This document shows positions 36,079 through 48,100 of a stretch of DNA of 64,000 bases, piece after piece (position 1 is the stretch's first letter; every line of letters begins with the position of its first letter). The stretch comes from Clavelina lepadiformis (Eukaryota > Chordata > Ascidiacea > Aplousobranchia > Clavelinidae): NCBI RefSeq assembly GCF_947623445.1, contig NC_135242.1:22630001-22694000 (forward strand), read 5' to 3'. Below the pieces are notes generated by a model. It saw only the letters and a program-made list of their open reading frames with translations. It was not told the DNA's origin and did not search any database. Position numbers and translations under genes: made by a program.

Positions 36079-36941
36079 ACAAGCCTGCACAACATACGGC
36101 CCGCACAGTATTTTAATGCGGCCCACGATGTAATAACTAATAACTAGGGCAACCAAAAGTCAATATGGTCAATTTTTTTTACCTGCTCAGAATGCTATGA
36201 AACAAGCACAAAACAAATTTCAGCTTTGTACGACGTGTGGTATAGAAGTTATTAGGTCAGATAAAGTCAAAATGTTACGTTAGGTCAAAATACGGTCAAA
36301 TTGTTTCGTTAGGTCTTTTTTTTTAGGTCAAAATCTATTAAACTTGTAATTTTGTAACCATTTTGTAATATTATTCTTCCGTTTTTCTCTTTTCTTGTAC
36401 CGCAAACAATTCCAGTCCCGCAAATTTTACTTAGAACCAAAGCCACAAAGAGAGGGAAGGCTTTTCAGCGCGTTTGGTGAGGTCACGATGTGACGGCATT
36501 GCATTTGAAACTGCAAGTTGTCAATCTTAATACGCAGAAACGAAAAAAAAGTCAACACTAGAAAAGCATTTTGTCATTTTTAAATGCAGCTTTAGATTAG
36601 AAAGTTGCTGTAGGGAGTGTAGAGACTATCAGTATACCGTTTTTCAAAATGAGGTCAAAATTTAAACGTTTTAGGTCAAAATAAGGACAAAATGTAAACT
36701 TTTTAGGTCAAAATGAGGTCAAAATTTGCAAATTTTAAGGTCAAAATTTAAAATTTTTAGGTCAAAAAACTGGTTGCCCTACTAATAACATTTCATTTTT
36801 CCCTGACTCGGCGATATCTCCTATTCGACTATATTTTATTGTATACACGTTACAAAGGTTACATCAAGTAGTAGTAAACGGCCAGCGAAAAATAGTTTTT
36901 CTTATTGCGGCCCTTGTATCATTTTGAGTTGTGCAGGCCTG
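36079..36941. mobile_element. hAT-type MITE (outer), split by a second MITE
   Basis: Ends are CAAGCCTGCACAAC and GTTGTGCAGGCCTG, inverted with one mismatch. Flanks TAGTAGAA and TCGTAGAA match at 7 of 8 bases, an aged hAT duplication. Without the inner insertion it is about 218 bp, close to the 219-bp MITE at 5900, and it shares the internal ACAACATACGGCCCGC-type sequence. It is likely a relative of that family. Confidence 0.8.
36145..36781. mobile_element. hAT-type MITE (inner) with TAGGTCAAAAT repeats
   Basis: A 637-bp element begins TAGGGCAACCA and ends TGGTTGCCCTA, and is flanked by CTAATAAC at 36137-36144 and 36782-36789. The inside holds many copies of AGGTCAAAAT and GTCAAAATTT, clustered near 36240-36330 and 36650-36770. 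It inserted into the outer MITE, so it is the younger of the two. Confidence 0.88.
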
Positions 36942-36949
36942 TCGTAGAA

Positions 36950-38150
36950 GAATAAACATTTCCATAGTTTTAAAACAAACATGCTAAAGCATATGTAGAC
37001 AGTTCATGCTCGTGTGACTAATTCTACACAAAGATCACTTTCAGAAAACTCATGAAACATGTGGTATTGGGCTCTTGATATCCACTGTAAAGTTTTTTTT
37101 CTTTTTAAATTATGAAGATGATAACTATTAATTTATCATAGGTCTACGTTGTGTACGTAAATTACCATTAGCAGAACAAATTACACAGTATTTAATATAT
37201 GGCAGCATTTTGTGATTTATAACTTAATGCTATCGCTATTATAAAACTTCTTTAGATGTTTGAAAGTAAAAAGAATATATTGATAACATTGACTTGCTAC
37301 TGATGTGGTGACAGCTAGCAAGGCCATCATATATAATCTGATTTTCTAACATCTGTGTTTGTACACTTGGAAAGTTCAATACAAGATTACTAAGTGACCA
37401 GCAGGCTGTATGTTATCAATAGCGTCGATTTTAATGTTGTTAAAGTATGCTGTAAGCTTTTCGTATAATATGGAAGCCTAGCTTTACCAGCTTTTTCTCA
37501 TGTACTCAAATGATTTTCCGCAATTGCCAAGAACTTTAGAGCAATACCGTCGCACAACCTTTCAACCACACAACAAATAACTCCGGCACATGCGACATGT
37601 GAACAAGTATATACATAATACCCCTAGGAGGCTCGATTGTTTAATGGCGGTTTATAATTAATAATTAACCATACGTATAAGCCTATTATGTTTGCTACTG
37701 CCATCCGCATATGAGCACAACAAACAACGGCGTTAGTGTTTGCTAATTGCTGCCCAATATCAAAGGCGGAAAAATTGTTTTAGGTTACTATGTTTTGGTT
37801 GCCTAAGTTAGCCTATATACGTTGGGCAAGTCTGTATTTCTGTCACTGAAAAACGTAGCCTATCTTGGTATTTTCGTCACATGTACAATAAGTAAAACTA
37901 CATTAAACCATTTTTTCTGAAAGCAATGAAAATATTCTTTTCCCTTGGTTGGATAGAAAGCGAGTTTCAAATCATGCTATTTTGCAACTGACAAAAAACT
38001 ACGTCTGGTAAGAAAAAACTTAACCACATAGCATATATATTTTATTCAGGAGAAGTACTTAAATAACAGTTAAGCACGCGTTGAGGACCAATTTTTAAGA
38101 CAAAAGAAAACTTTTAGTTCTAAGCTAGGAATTTTTCATGAAAACAGTCC
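36950..38150. other. Intergenic, nothing recognised
   Basis: AT-rich sequence between the nested MITEs and the 3' end of the minus-strand sulfotransferase-like gene. No convincing gene or repeat was seen. Confidence 0.5.
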
Positions 38151-38271
38151 GCTTGGTCATAAATGTTTATAATTGGCACAAAAGAAAAAAGTACAAAAAC
38201 GCGTAAAAAATTTCTTGGAAGGTGTAATCAGCAAACATTTACAATTTTCTTTTCCATATTTTTTCTTAGCT

Positions 38272-40420
38272 TTATCCCCAAAATAATTTCGGGAGACAGA
38301 TAAGTTTTTCATGCCAGAAGTAAAAGGGTGACTTCCTCGCAAAGGTCAAACCAATTCCAGCACATGATAACAGAAAAAGCGACGTTATCACAGCCAATTC
38401 GCGTCTTGCTCGCTTCAGAGACGGGTCTTTTTCCCGAAGCTCATTCACTATATCTGCGTTCACGTTTCTTTTCGGGAAAGGTTTGGAAGGAACCTCAACT
38501 CCAAGAAACGTACAAAGCGGTTCCCAACCTTCCTTGACATTGAATACCAGCAGTTTGTCCTTTGGGGCCTCCTGAAAACGTTAAATATATTGTTATGATA
38601 AAGTACCAGTATCCTTATAGCATGTAGTGTATACACATGTAGGCTTTATTCTCCCTCGTGTGAGCTAATAATGCTTTTTAGTTGAGCAAATAATTTACTT
38701 TATGACGTAAATTAACTTAAGACTTGAGAGTGTAGTAGAATTCATTATATGGACAGACAGCGGTTTGCTAAATAACCATTTGGAGTTTTAACAAATTTTA
38801 CTTCATATTTTCATCCAACTTGTAGTGATAAATTCTGACTTTACCTGCAATACATGAGCATTGTGTCTTCTGTATTTCATTCTTGCCAAGTCGATGTTTA
38901 GAGGCCTTGGCCCGAAAAAATTGAATTTCATGTTTATACCAAGTCCAGTCATTACTTTGCAAGCAAACAAAAACACAAAGGAATAAAGTTATGAACGGTA
39001 ATCCCAAAATACAATTTGATGCAATAAATTCCATCGAGTACAATTAAGCATTGCTGATTGCTTAAGACGAAAAGTTCCCGATGTTTTTGCCGCGCCCGAT
39101 ATAGTTAAACTGGCCACATATTTTGAACTTACTGACGTGCTTTCCAAACTTATGCATTCTCATCATGGTAGGCGAGAGCAACCATATTAAAGAAAAGATT
39201 GATGTTTCCTGCGCCTTGAATTGATTGCGCAAGCTGGTAGCCCAAATATCTTCATTGTCTCTCGTAGTCAGGATAATCTACAGGTTGTAAAGGAAAATAA
39301 AATGTTAAAAATAAACTAGTTTATTGTCACATTCGCTCAATATCTCATTTTAGTTAGTTGCTTTTACGTTTTTTGGCTAAAATCTGGCATCAAACCAACA
39401 ATCGCGAGAGTTAATTTAAGGAAAAATATATTCGATTTGTACCGAGCAGTGAAACCGTGATTTCCTACAAAAATTGAGTAAAAATATTTCTATTCTAATC
39501 TTTTATACGTACGGTACTTATGCTTGTTTGAAAGTAATTTGATTGTCCATGATGCAAAGTATGCCGTGATTTTTAGCGGCATATTTAGGAAGGCGAAGGG
39601 AGGAGGGGCAAAGTTTTTTAAAAGCTCTACTTGGATTTTGATCTTCCGTCCATACCCACAAAGTTAGATTTTTAAAACATTTGAAGTTTTACGCCTAAAA
39701 ACGCTTAAAATTTGTTTTGGAATGAAATGTATCTTTATGTTTATGCAGGTTACGTACAATAGCCGCCAATTTATGAAGTACTATTTTGAAACGCCGTGTA
39801 CAGGGATATTTGTAAAGCCGTATGCAACAATTTTCAAACGCAGTATACCAGTCTGTATTAAATGTTTTTCTATTTAGGTTATAGCTGAAACGTAGTCGCA
39901 GCCAAGGATATGCGGTAAAGAAGCAAAAATGAAAACGTAAGAAAGGTCTATGGCCGAAAAGTGTTGGGTTCGTGAAAGGGCATTGCCCTCCCTCCATCCC
40001 TAAACGCGACAGTGCATGAGTTAGGTTATATGCACAGAAGAAAGATCATAGTCACGTTGAATGTAATAATCAAACAAATGTAATGACAATCATAGATCGA
40101 AGATTTATCCAACAAATACTTTAAAATTTTTGCAGTGTTTCGATTCTACTGTTATTCTACGCATCTACCTTTGCTTCTGGAAACGCTTTATGGATTTCAT
40201 CCCAAAAATAATAGCAAGGAAGGTCGGTAACGGCGTCGACATTCTCGAACATTCGACGAAAGTCTTCAGTAGTTCCCCCTTCTTTTAGTATCTTCATCCA
40301 GTCATCGTAGAGGTAGGCGAAGTTTTCCATGTAATCATAAACATTGTAGCCAAGCTCGGTCAGAGCGGCCTGCATTGACTTGGTGCCGGTCTTTGAATAT
40401 CCCGCGCAAATGACTTTCAT
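38272..40420 (-). CDS. Sulfotransferase-like P-loop protein with C-terminal membrane segment (copy 1)
   Basis: Four exons in phase: 40420-40169, 39277-39133, 38954-38845 and 38571-38272, giving 268 residues. The start has the PAPS-binding P-loop form GYSKTGTKSMQAAL, then EDFRRMFENVDAVTDLP, ILTTRDNEDIWATS (the family's R-D strand), FFGPRPLNIDLARMKYRRHN, and near the end PLCTFLGVEVPSKPFPKRN. Then comes one hydrophobic stretch (SLFLLSCAGIGLTF). This is the Sulfotransfer_4 family, expanded in ascidians; substrate unknown. A longer start at 40540 is open, but the ATG at 40420 matches copy 3 and puts the P-loop near the N-terminus. This is the only copy here with all splice sites intact. Confidence 0.82.
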
Positions 40421-41082
40421 GACTAAACTTTGCTGTTTTGCAGAATATTCTAGAATGCTTGTAGTGAGTTTGTCACACTGGTTGCTCCAATGACTTTTAC
40501 TGACTGTGCTATTTTTATCGGAATGAATACGTGAGTGCACTTGTGCGCTTATGTTAAATGTAACTTGGCGAAGATTTATTAATTATTAAGCTGGGTGACG
40601 CGCAAATTAAATATTTAAAAACGATTTTGCAATGTTTTCATGGTAAATACTGCAGCTATATACGTAACAGTGGTGATTAAAAAAGTCGTGGCCAATGAAA
40701 AAAGAAGGATAACAGACACAGACCCATGATGAATAAAGAACTCAGCCGTCAATATTGTGCCACAGATGATGACGTCATTTATTAGGTAGAGGTCTGTTTG
40801 GGGAAGCAAAAATCAAGCTTTTGTAAAAAGGGGAACCATAAGTTCCCTCCTGAAAACCATTGCAAGCATCACAAATCCGTCTCTGCTTGAGGATGTGGCC
40901 ATTACATCTTTGACTTGGGTCGTCGGTGATTCACAACATCGCTTGATCTAACATAGCTTGGTATAATCTCTACCTTCTTCATCCCAGTCTGAGAACATTT
41001 GATGCATTAAGCTTATGTGTATTTGGCCATACAGTCTCCCTTGGATACTTAGCTCTGAAAAAAAGTAGGTTCAACTAGAGTT

Positions 41083-41304
41083 TTATCCTTTTAACCTATA
41101 CCTGGGTTTCTTGGGATCAAGGTTTGAGAAAAGTTCAGCTACTGGGTCACTTTCGTCGCTTGAAACCACGCTCCCTTCTTCCAACGAGAAGAAGAATGCG
41201 GAGTGGTCAACTTCAACCCAGAATCCAACTCTGGTATTTTTTATTTTTACTTCATAAAATGTTCCTTGAATGTTTTTATCAAATGTTGTCCCTTTAATCG
41301 CCAT
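41083..41304 (-). CDS. Possible orphan 5' exon of an unknown gene
   Basis: A minus-strand frame starting MAIKGTTFDKNIQGTFYEVK (ATG near 41302-41304) has protein-like composition: alternating charged and hydrophobic residues, then acidic EEGSVVSSDESDP. It has a donor-like AG|GTATAG near 41100. Downstream exons toward 40800 could not be joined without a stop, so it may be a real exon, a relic or chance. Function unknown. Confidence 0.25.
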   Translation of the reverse strand: MAIKGTTFDKNIQGTFYEVKIKNTRVGFWVEVDHSAFFFSLEEGSVVSSDESDPVAELFSNLDPKKPRYRLKG

Positions 41305-41629
41305 TTTTGTGATTTCTCTTCGACTTCGCAAAAACGATATAGAAAAATTCAGAATTTAAACGGAGTGTTCGCGGCTACTGCTTTGCATTCTACATGTATA
41401 GAGTGTACAGTATAGGATATCAAATAGATACGGCCTTGGTATAAACAACAACAACCGGTTAAATGGAAAAGCGTCATTTTTCATCAACGTACAACGAGCA
41501 TGTGTCTAGTGAGTTTAAGTTCATTTTCTTGGACCCATTTAATCTATCACGAATTATTAACTCTATTTGTCTGCATCCAGTTGTGCCTAAAGTGTAGCCA
41601 AATTGGCTATTTTTGTGAATGCGCACATA

Positions 41630-42079
41630 CCACCTGTTTTGGCTCAACCATGCTGCCTATTTTCTTTGGGCCCATACAATTCAACATGGCGTTGGCAAGA
41701 ATGAAGTGCAGAGGGCACAATGTTCATGTATTGCAGATGAGCCTTTCTGCAGGTTTTATAACTGCTGTTTTTCTTTTGTTAGAACGCTCCCAAAGATAAA
41801 CTGTTAGTATTCAATGTCAAAGAAGGTTGGGAACCGCTTTGCACGTTTCCTGGAGTCGAAGTTCTTTCCAAACCTTTCCCGAGAAGAAATGTCAAAGGGG
41901 AAACCGCCAAGGATTTTATGGACAAAGACCCAACCCTCCAGCTGGCAAAACGCGAATTGGCCGTGGTATTTTTATTTCTTTTACTCTTGTGTGGTGTGAG
42001 TTTCAACTTCGCCAGAGAATCTTCTTTTTCTTCTTGGTATCAGACGCTCGTTTCTTTGCCACTACGTTTGTGGAAATAG
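41630..42079 (+). pseudogene. Sulfotransferase-like gene relic (copy 2, last two exons only)
   Basis: The segment 41630-41736 matches exon 3 of the other copies (FFGPIQFNMALARM), and 41783-42079 matches exon 4 (KDKLLVFNVKEGWEPLC, then PFPRRNVKG, a hydrophobic LFLLLLCGVSFNF stretch and TAG). No exon 1 or 2 is present upstream. The acceptor CAG before exon 3 is replaced by TAC, and the donor after it by ATGAGC. The space between exons is only 46 bases, against 326 in copy 3. Exon 4 itself is fully open for 98 codons, so the decay is at the splice sites. Confidence 0.78.
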
Positions 42080-42089
42080 GTTTAGTTTA

Positions 42090-43080
42090 AGTTTACTTCA
42101 GCTGTCAAACTTGAAAAAAATCCTTAAATAACACGTAACAGCGTTCGAGAAACGAAAGGATGCTTTGGGTGGTCCGTCGTCATCCCTCAAGTTTTGTTTA
42201 ACCTTATCTGTTGTAACGGTTTCACACCAGCACGCAAAGGTCAGCTTGTTCGAGCTGTTTTGGTGATTTGCTTTCACCCTGGATAAATGAACTGTTTTAA
42301 TTAGTTAAAGCCGTCCGATTAAATTGTTTCTGTTTATTTTTGTTTGGCTTGACGTAGCCTAAGTAATATTTTGTACGTGCAATGTATAAAATAGTCTTTA
42401 CGATTCGTCAGCATTTAATCAAGCAGCTTTGCGACAAAAACAAATACAATAACAGTAGCTTTTATTAAAATTTTTTAGAATAAAAGGCAGCAGAATGTAA
42501 TATTCTGTCCACGGAATGTCAGGTTGTAAACGTAGTAAGTTAGTCCAGAAAGCTCATGCACCAAGCAACAATAGGCGGCTTAATATATCGGCGCTTTAAC
42601 GTTAATTTGCCCGCAATTGCGAAAGTTGTAGTTTGTCGGCACCATGCATAGCCTTTCTGGCCTAGCGCCCGTTATGTGATTGCGTCATCGCAAGTCGCCT
42701 AAAGTTCGCAAAAAAACAGAAATTGTGGGCAGCCTGACCTTTAGAAACGAAATCAACATCCAACTTTTCCGGCGTTGAATTTCTAATATTACGAATTTTA
42801 TGCTATAGTATATATAGATATAGTTGGGCGATAGTTACAGTAGTTCTTGTATATTTTTATAAGGTTGATACAATCCAAATCATTACTTTGCATACATCAT
42901 ATTTTAAAGCACATGATGTAGGCTATACAGGGAAATGCTTGAGTTTATAATATGTGATAATACCCTCTACTATAATCGTGAAGCTATAACATTGGACAAA
43001 GACATCTAACAAGAACTGCAATTTGAATTATACGATGAAGATAAACATCATTGAGCTGTAATCCTGAAAGTTGTTCCGTT
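42090..43080. other. Intergenic, nothing recognised
   Basis: About 1 kb between the copy 2 relic and the cysteine-rich gene. AT-rich, with no convincing frame, repeat or RNA gene. Confidence 0.45.
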
Positions 43081-43084
43081 TTTT

Positions 43085-44870
43085 TTACACGTCATCATTC
43101 AGAAACATGAAGGAAACCCACAAGCTCATTGTGACAAACCACAAGATGTCAAGCGAGACTGTGCTACATGGGTGACCGCAATTTCGATTTGTCAGCTCAA
43201 GATTGGTGGTGATGCCAATAAAGTCGTCTCGGGACCGATAATTGCTCCAAGATTGGACCCGGGCAAAAACGAGAATGGTGTCAAACCTGAAAGTATACAT
43301 ACAATGTTTATAATGTTAATTGCATGTACATGAGCGTACACACTACTGTATTAAGGGGTGCATTGGGCTATGGCTCATTTCACGAACCAACTATACCCGG
43401 CATAGCCTTTGGTTTTACAACCTACACAGGAAAACACATAGTTGGCAGGCATATAAAGTTTCAAAATGGTTGTACACTGTCTTTCAAAAGTGTGAAATAT
43501 AAAGTTTTCTGAAGTGTTAAAACCCCACATTTTTGCGCCTAGCTCATTTTGGAGAGGGTGGAAAAAAACGGAAATTTTAGACCCAGCTTCAAAAACTTTT
43601 GGCGACCCCTAAACGCAGTCCTAAACAATACACCACTGGTTAGAAGTAGGCTACTAACCTATTATAATAAACAGATTTGGGTAACAAATTCAGTTAAAGC
43701 AAAATCGTTAACCTTGTCAGATTCAGTCTTCTGCAATTAGATCCGTCAATCCAGTTGTTAGGATCCAAACTACAGGTGTGATTGCCTTTGGGAACTACAA
43801 CCGTGTAAGTTGCGTATGGACTCTTGCATGGCTTTCCGCCAGAGAAATCTGTTGGACTGCTCGAGTGTTTACAGAATTCGTTTTCCTGCAAGAAAAATGT
43901 ATAGCCTAGATATATGCTAACACTAGGCTGTTAAGCAAAAGTAAGATGGTTCTCCTTTTTAGTAGGTCGTATCTAAAAATATAACGCGGTCATAGTTTTC
44001 CTAACTCACTGTCTTCTTAAATATCTGCATCAAGTTGGGATCATTTTTGAAATGTATTTCTTCGTTTGCATTGAAGCTCATTATCTTCCCACCACTGACA
44101 TCTACCGGCGTTTGCTGCAACCGAACAACTTTGTTTCCAGCTCCGCCTTTGGCTGGTAAAAGAAAAGCTTGAATCACCCAAGTGCGCCACTCGGACGTAA
44201 ACCCTGTTAAAATTTGATTTAACACAGAAGTATGTCAAAATAAATTATACTTTAACTATTTCCTGCAAACAAACAAGACGTTTATTGGAAAGTGTGAACA
44301 TGCTTACGTCGGTGGGACCCCCTCGTCTTGGGGATTCCCGCTTAATTGAACGTACATCGCCATCAATTGTGCGTTGTAGCAATTAACGCACTCGTCAATT
44401 GTGACGTTATTTGGATAAGTTTTGAACAGTGAAGTAGCTATTGTTGTGGAGTGACGGTAGCACGCATGGATGGTTCTTTTATAATTTCCAACCAAAAGAA
44501 TCAAACACATCATATGTCATCAACAATATTGAGCCAAATTAACTTGACATCAAACTGTTATATAACTACAGTGGTTGTGACCTGTGACCTGCAATCAACA
44601 CTGCAATAGTGATACCTTATGCGAGTAAACTATATTGGCGAGGGGAGGTTAATTGATTAATTATTAACTAAAATGAGCGCGTATTTACCTCAAGCGTACA
44701 TCTGTCTATTGATGTCTGGCATTTCATCCGCTGTTCCGTCCAGGAAATCATTCTGGCAAACCATGGACATGTTCACAACGCTACTCCATATGAAACCATG
44801 CCATGCCATGTTTTCACAACGTACCAAGCCTATACAAGCATTGTCGTTACACTTATAGCTAAGCGCCATT
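43085..44870 (-). CDS. Unknown cysteine-rich secreted-type protein, exon model incomplete
   Basis: Several minus-strand exons look real. About 44220-44010 (FTSEWRTWVIQAFLLPAK, ending at a GTGAGT donor), 43864-43712 (ENEFCKHSSSPTDFSGGKPC, NHTCSLDPNNW) and 43289-43085 (LVFARVQSWSNYRSRDDF, CGHPC) join in phase. The last exon ends in a hydrophobic tail, LDILWFVTMSLWVSFMF, fitting a GPI signal or membrane anchor. Further 5', 44513-44308 (VTIDECVNCYNAQLM) and 44870-44690 (CNDNACIGLVRCEN) carry similar Cys-rich sequence, but I could not connect them without a phase clash or stop. The gene may be damaged, or an exon was missed. I do not recognise the family. Confidence 0.5.
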
Positions 44871-45137
44871 CAACATGACACTTATACTAAGGTAAGCAGT
44901 CTGATACCAAAACGCCAGAGGTTTCGTGTGAAGCCACAATGCTCGCGATTACAAATAATGGCCGCGAAAGCATTTTCAAATATTTGATGTGTACGGCACA
45001 CAATACTCTTCACCGCCGGTCTATATAAACATTGATAAAGGCATTTTGACTGCGCAAACGTGGCAATGCAAGTGCTATAGTAGATTTCTATTAATTTATG
45101 CTACTGATTGCAGAAGTGCAGGTTTGCAGACAGAACT

Positions 45138-48100
45138 ATGAAGGTCATTTGCGCAGGATATCCAAAAACTGGCACCAAGTCGATGCAGGCCGCTCTGACC
45201 GAGCTTGGCTACAATGACTACGACGCGATGGAAAACTTCGCTTACCTACAAGACGACTGGATTAAGATATTCAAAGAAGGGGGAGCTACTGAAGACTTTC
45301 GTCGAATGTTCGAGAATGTCGACGCCGTTACTGATGTTCCTGCAGCGGCTTATTGGGATGAAATTCACAAAGCGTTTCCGGAAGCAAAGGTAGAAAATAT
45401 AGACCAAAGTGGGAAAGCTAAAGTAACAACATGTATGCGAATGTGTAAGCGTAGTTACAAACCAGTAGTTTGCATAAGTAGGCTACTGCAGTTCGCTGGG
45501 TTAATTTTTTTGTGCTCAAATCAACACCAAATCAACTCAGCAACAATCAAATCAAATCAACCGGTGAAGAAACCTGGTCATTGCGATAGAATGTGAAACC
45601 AATGCATAAATCTGTACAAAATGCTAAACAGTTTCCTCCATCGTTGATTTTGCTTGTGTTTTAAGATTGTCTTGACCATGAGAGATGATGAAGACACCTG
45701 GGCTGAAAGCATGAGTCACCAACTTAAAGCCCAGAATAATCGTTTACTTGGTCTCATTTTCATGCTTTCGCCTACGTATTGGAAATTGAAGAAATACGGC
45801 GACCCAGTCAGAAATTTATCTTTGGCCTTACTATGTGATATCTACCGCACATGTTAGGAACAAAGTTGGCCCAAGGTACGTCCGCCATTCAACAGCCAGA
45901 GATATATGTTAGAAAGAGGTCAGGAAATTTGACAATGGGCAATGCTTGGGCCAAGTATGGCGACCGATCATAAGCCTTATATAACCATGCAAGAGCCTGA
46001 GAAAAATTATCTTATATTTTTCTCTGGGCCTAGTCTTTACCTGACATAAAACCCTTTCAGTAACATTACTAATAGCTACGATCTTTTGCGGCTTAATGCA
46101 ACGTATACGTTTTAAATGATATTTATTGAAAGTTTTACTTGACAAAAGCAAGAACGCAGGAAATTAGAAAATGAAACGAAGATAAAATAAGAATTCTTTA
46201 TAGGTGAGTGTGTATTTCTTCCCCACTGCTGCAAGATTCGATCGTCCTCAGACAAAACGTGAGAAATGTGACACTTTAATGCGGCTCTTTTGGTCTTTAG
46301 GATATTGTCAAAGCTGCAGCCCTCTTTTCCCTCCCACCATCCCAATCTCCGACTCCACTAAATACAAACTGGTGTTAAACATTGACATTAGGTTTAACAT
46401 AGACTAAAAAATTTCACATTTTCAAACATCTACAATAAACACACACGAACCAAGAATGAATGCCAGCAATTTTCAGCAATGATAACAGTAAATGGAAGAG
46501 TATTTACCTTTCATCATCAGTTCGTACAAGACTTGATAGTGATCTTGCATTTTGGTTACATTCCTCAGCATCTGGCTCACTGGTTGAGCACTGCTGCGTA
46601 GTATACGCTAATCGACAGCACTTTTCATACAAACCTAATAAAAATAATGGAACAGGTAAGTCTCGTTAATCTAAATGAGTTTACACAAAAAGGTTTGCTT
46701 CGGGTAAAATGATATTTCCGTGATGTTTTGTTTCTCCTGTTAGCGAATTACATGCTACAAGATTACAAAACCTCACAAAAATGTCTCAGTAATGCCAACT
46801 AAACAATATTTGTATTACCTGCGTATAGTCATACACAACAATTAATACTTAGGCCTACGTACTCACTTGACTGATAGGCTACAATACATTGCAGCTAAAT
46901 AACTTCCAATTTTTTTTTCAACTTCCAATTCATACTAAATTGGCTGGGATTAAACTGATGCGCTAGGCTAACACAAAAGAACTAGGGTTTAACTAACAAG
47001 CACTATAAGAATAGCGCTAACTATCACTAGCAAACAAGTCACGGCCTCACGGGCTCATCAGATCTAAGGACAGGAATTCAAGACAAAGAATTCCCATGAG
47101 GCTAGATTTCGTAAAAAAAAGCGCGAAATAAATCAATGCCACGCGATTGGTCAAGGGAAAAACCTTATCGGTAGAACTATGGGTAGAGTGATGACGTAGA
47201 AACTCTTCGGCGTAAAGAGAACAACTTTTAAGGTTTGCGATTTGGTCGCCATGTTGAAAATGAATATTGTGTACGAGCTGTTGAAAGCGTGGCAGTGAGT
47301 TAGGTTTTATAACTACAAATGATTCCAAAAGGAACAATTTTGCGTTTTTACATAAAATTTTGAAAATGTACATTCCATCTTATAATAATAATTTATAATT
47401 AAGTTAACCGGTTAATTGTTCTACTTGCGCCTTGCATTTTATCGCCACTTATTGTAATATCGAACTACCACAATTATCATTACAATACAGTACCTACTGT
47501 GTGATCATTATCGTATTATACAATTTTCACACCTACAATGTTGGTAATCATCTATAGTCCATATACAATTAATTGTTTCCAATTACCTGGTAGGCTTTCA
47601 GTGACATGCAGAAATAACGTCTTTCAAGTTTGGTAAAAGGATACGTAAATAACAATCCAATATTTTTGATAAAACGTACATAAAAAATTTCGATTTTTAT
47701 ACCAACATTATGCAAGAAATTCTTACTTGAGGCAAGGTTTAGAAAGGTACCATGAACCATCGATGGGCTGTTTATGATAAACTAGGATATATGTAAGATT
47801 ATGTAACTCTTTCTTACGAACAAACATATTACATACATAATCTGTTATAATCAGACATAAGTGATCAATTGGCCATACATAATCTGGTATAATTTCCGAC
47901 TGGGGACAGAATGCGTGAGTAAATCATGTACAGTTTATAGCGAAGTAGTTAGAGTTCCTGCTGCTGACTCTAACACAAAGGTGAACCAGACTCCATTTCC
48001 AATGACGCTACCGTATACTAATACTTTAGGTATATAAATAAAAAGTATATGAACTACGCTTGCTTCTGTTCAGGTGTTTTGATGAACAGTAGCAAAATCG

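Noticed and set aside
41827-42090. Plus-strand frame in another phase over the copy 2 last exon
   Set aside because: It is a shadow of the real sulfotransferase-like exon frame.
46112-46669. Small frames on both strands within intron 2 of copy 3
   Set aside because: No splice phase or homology supports them as exons.
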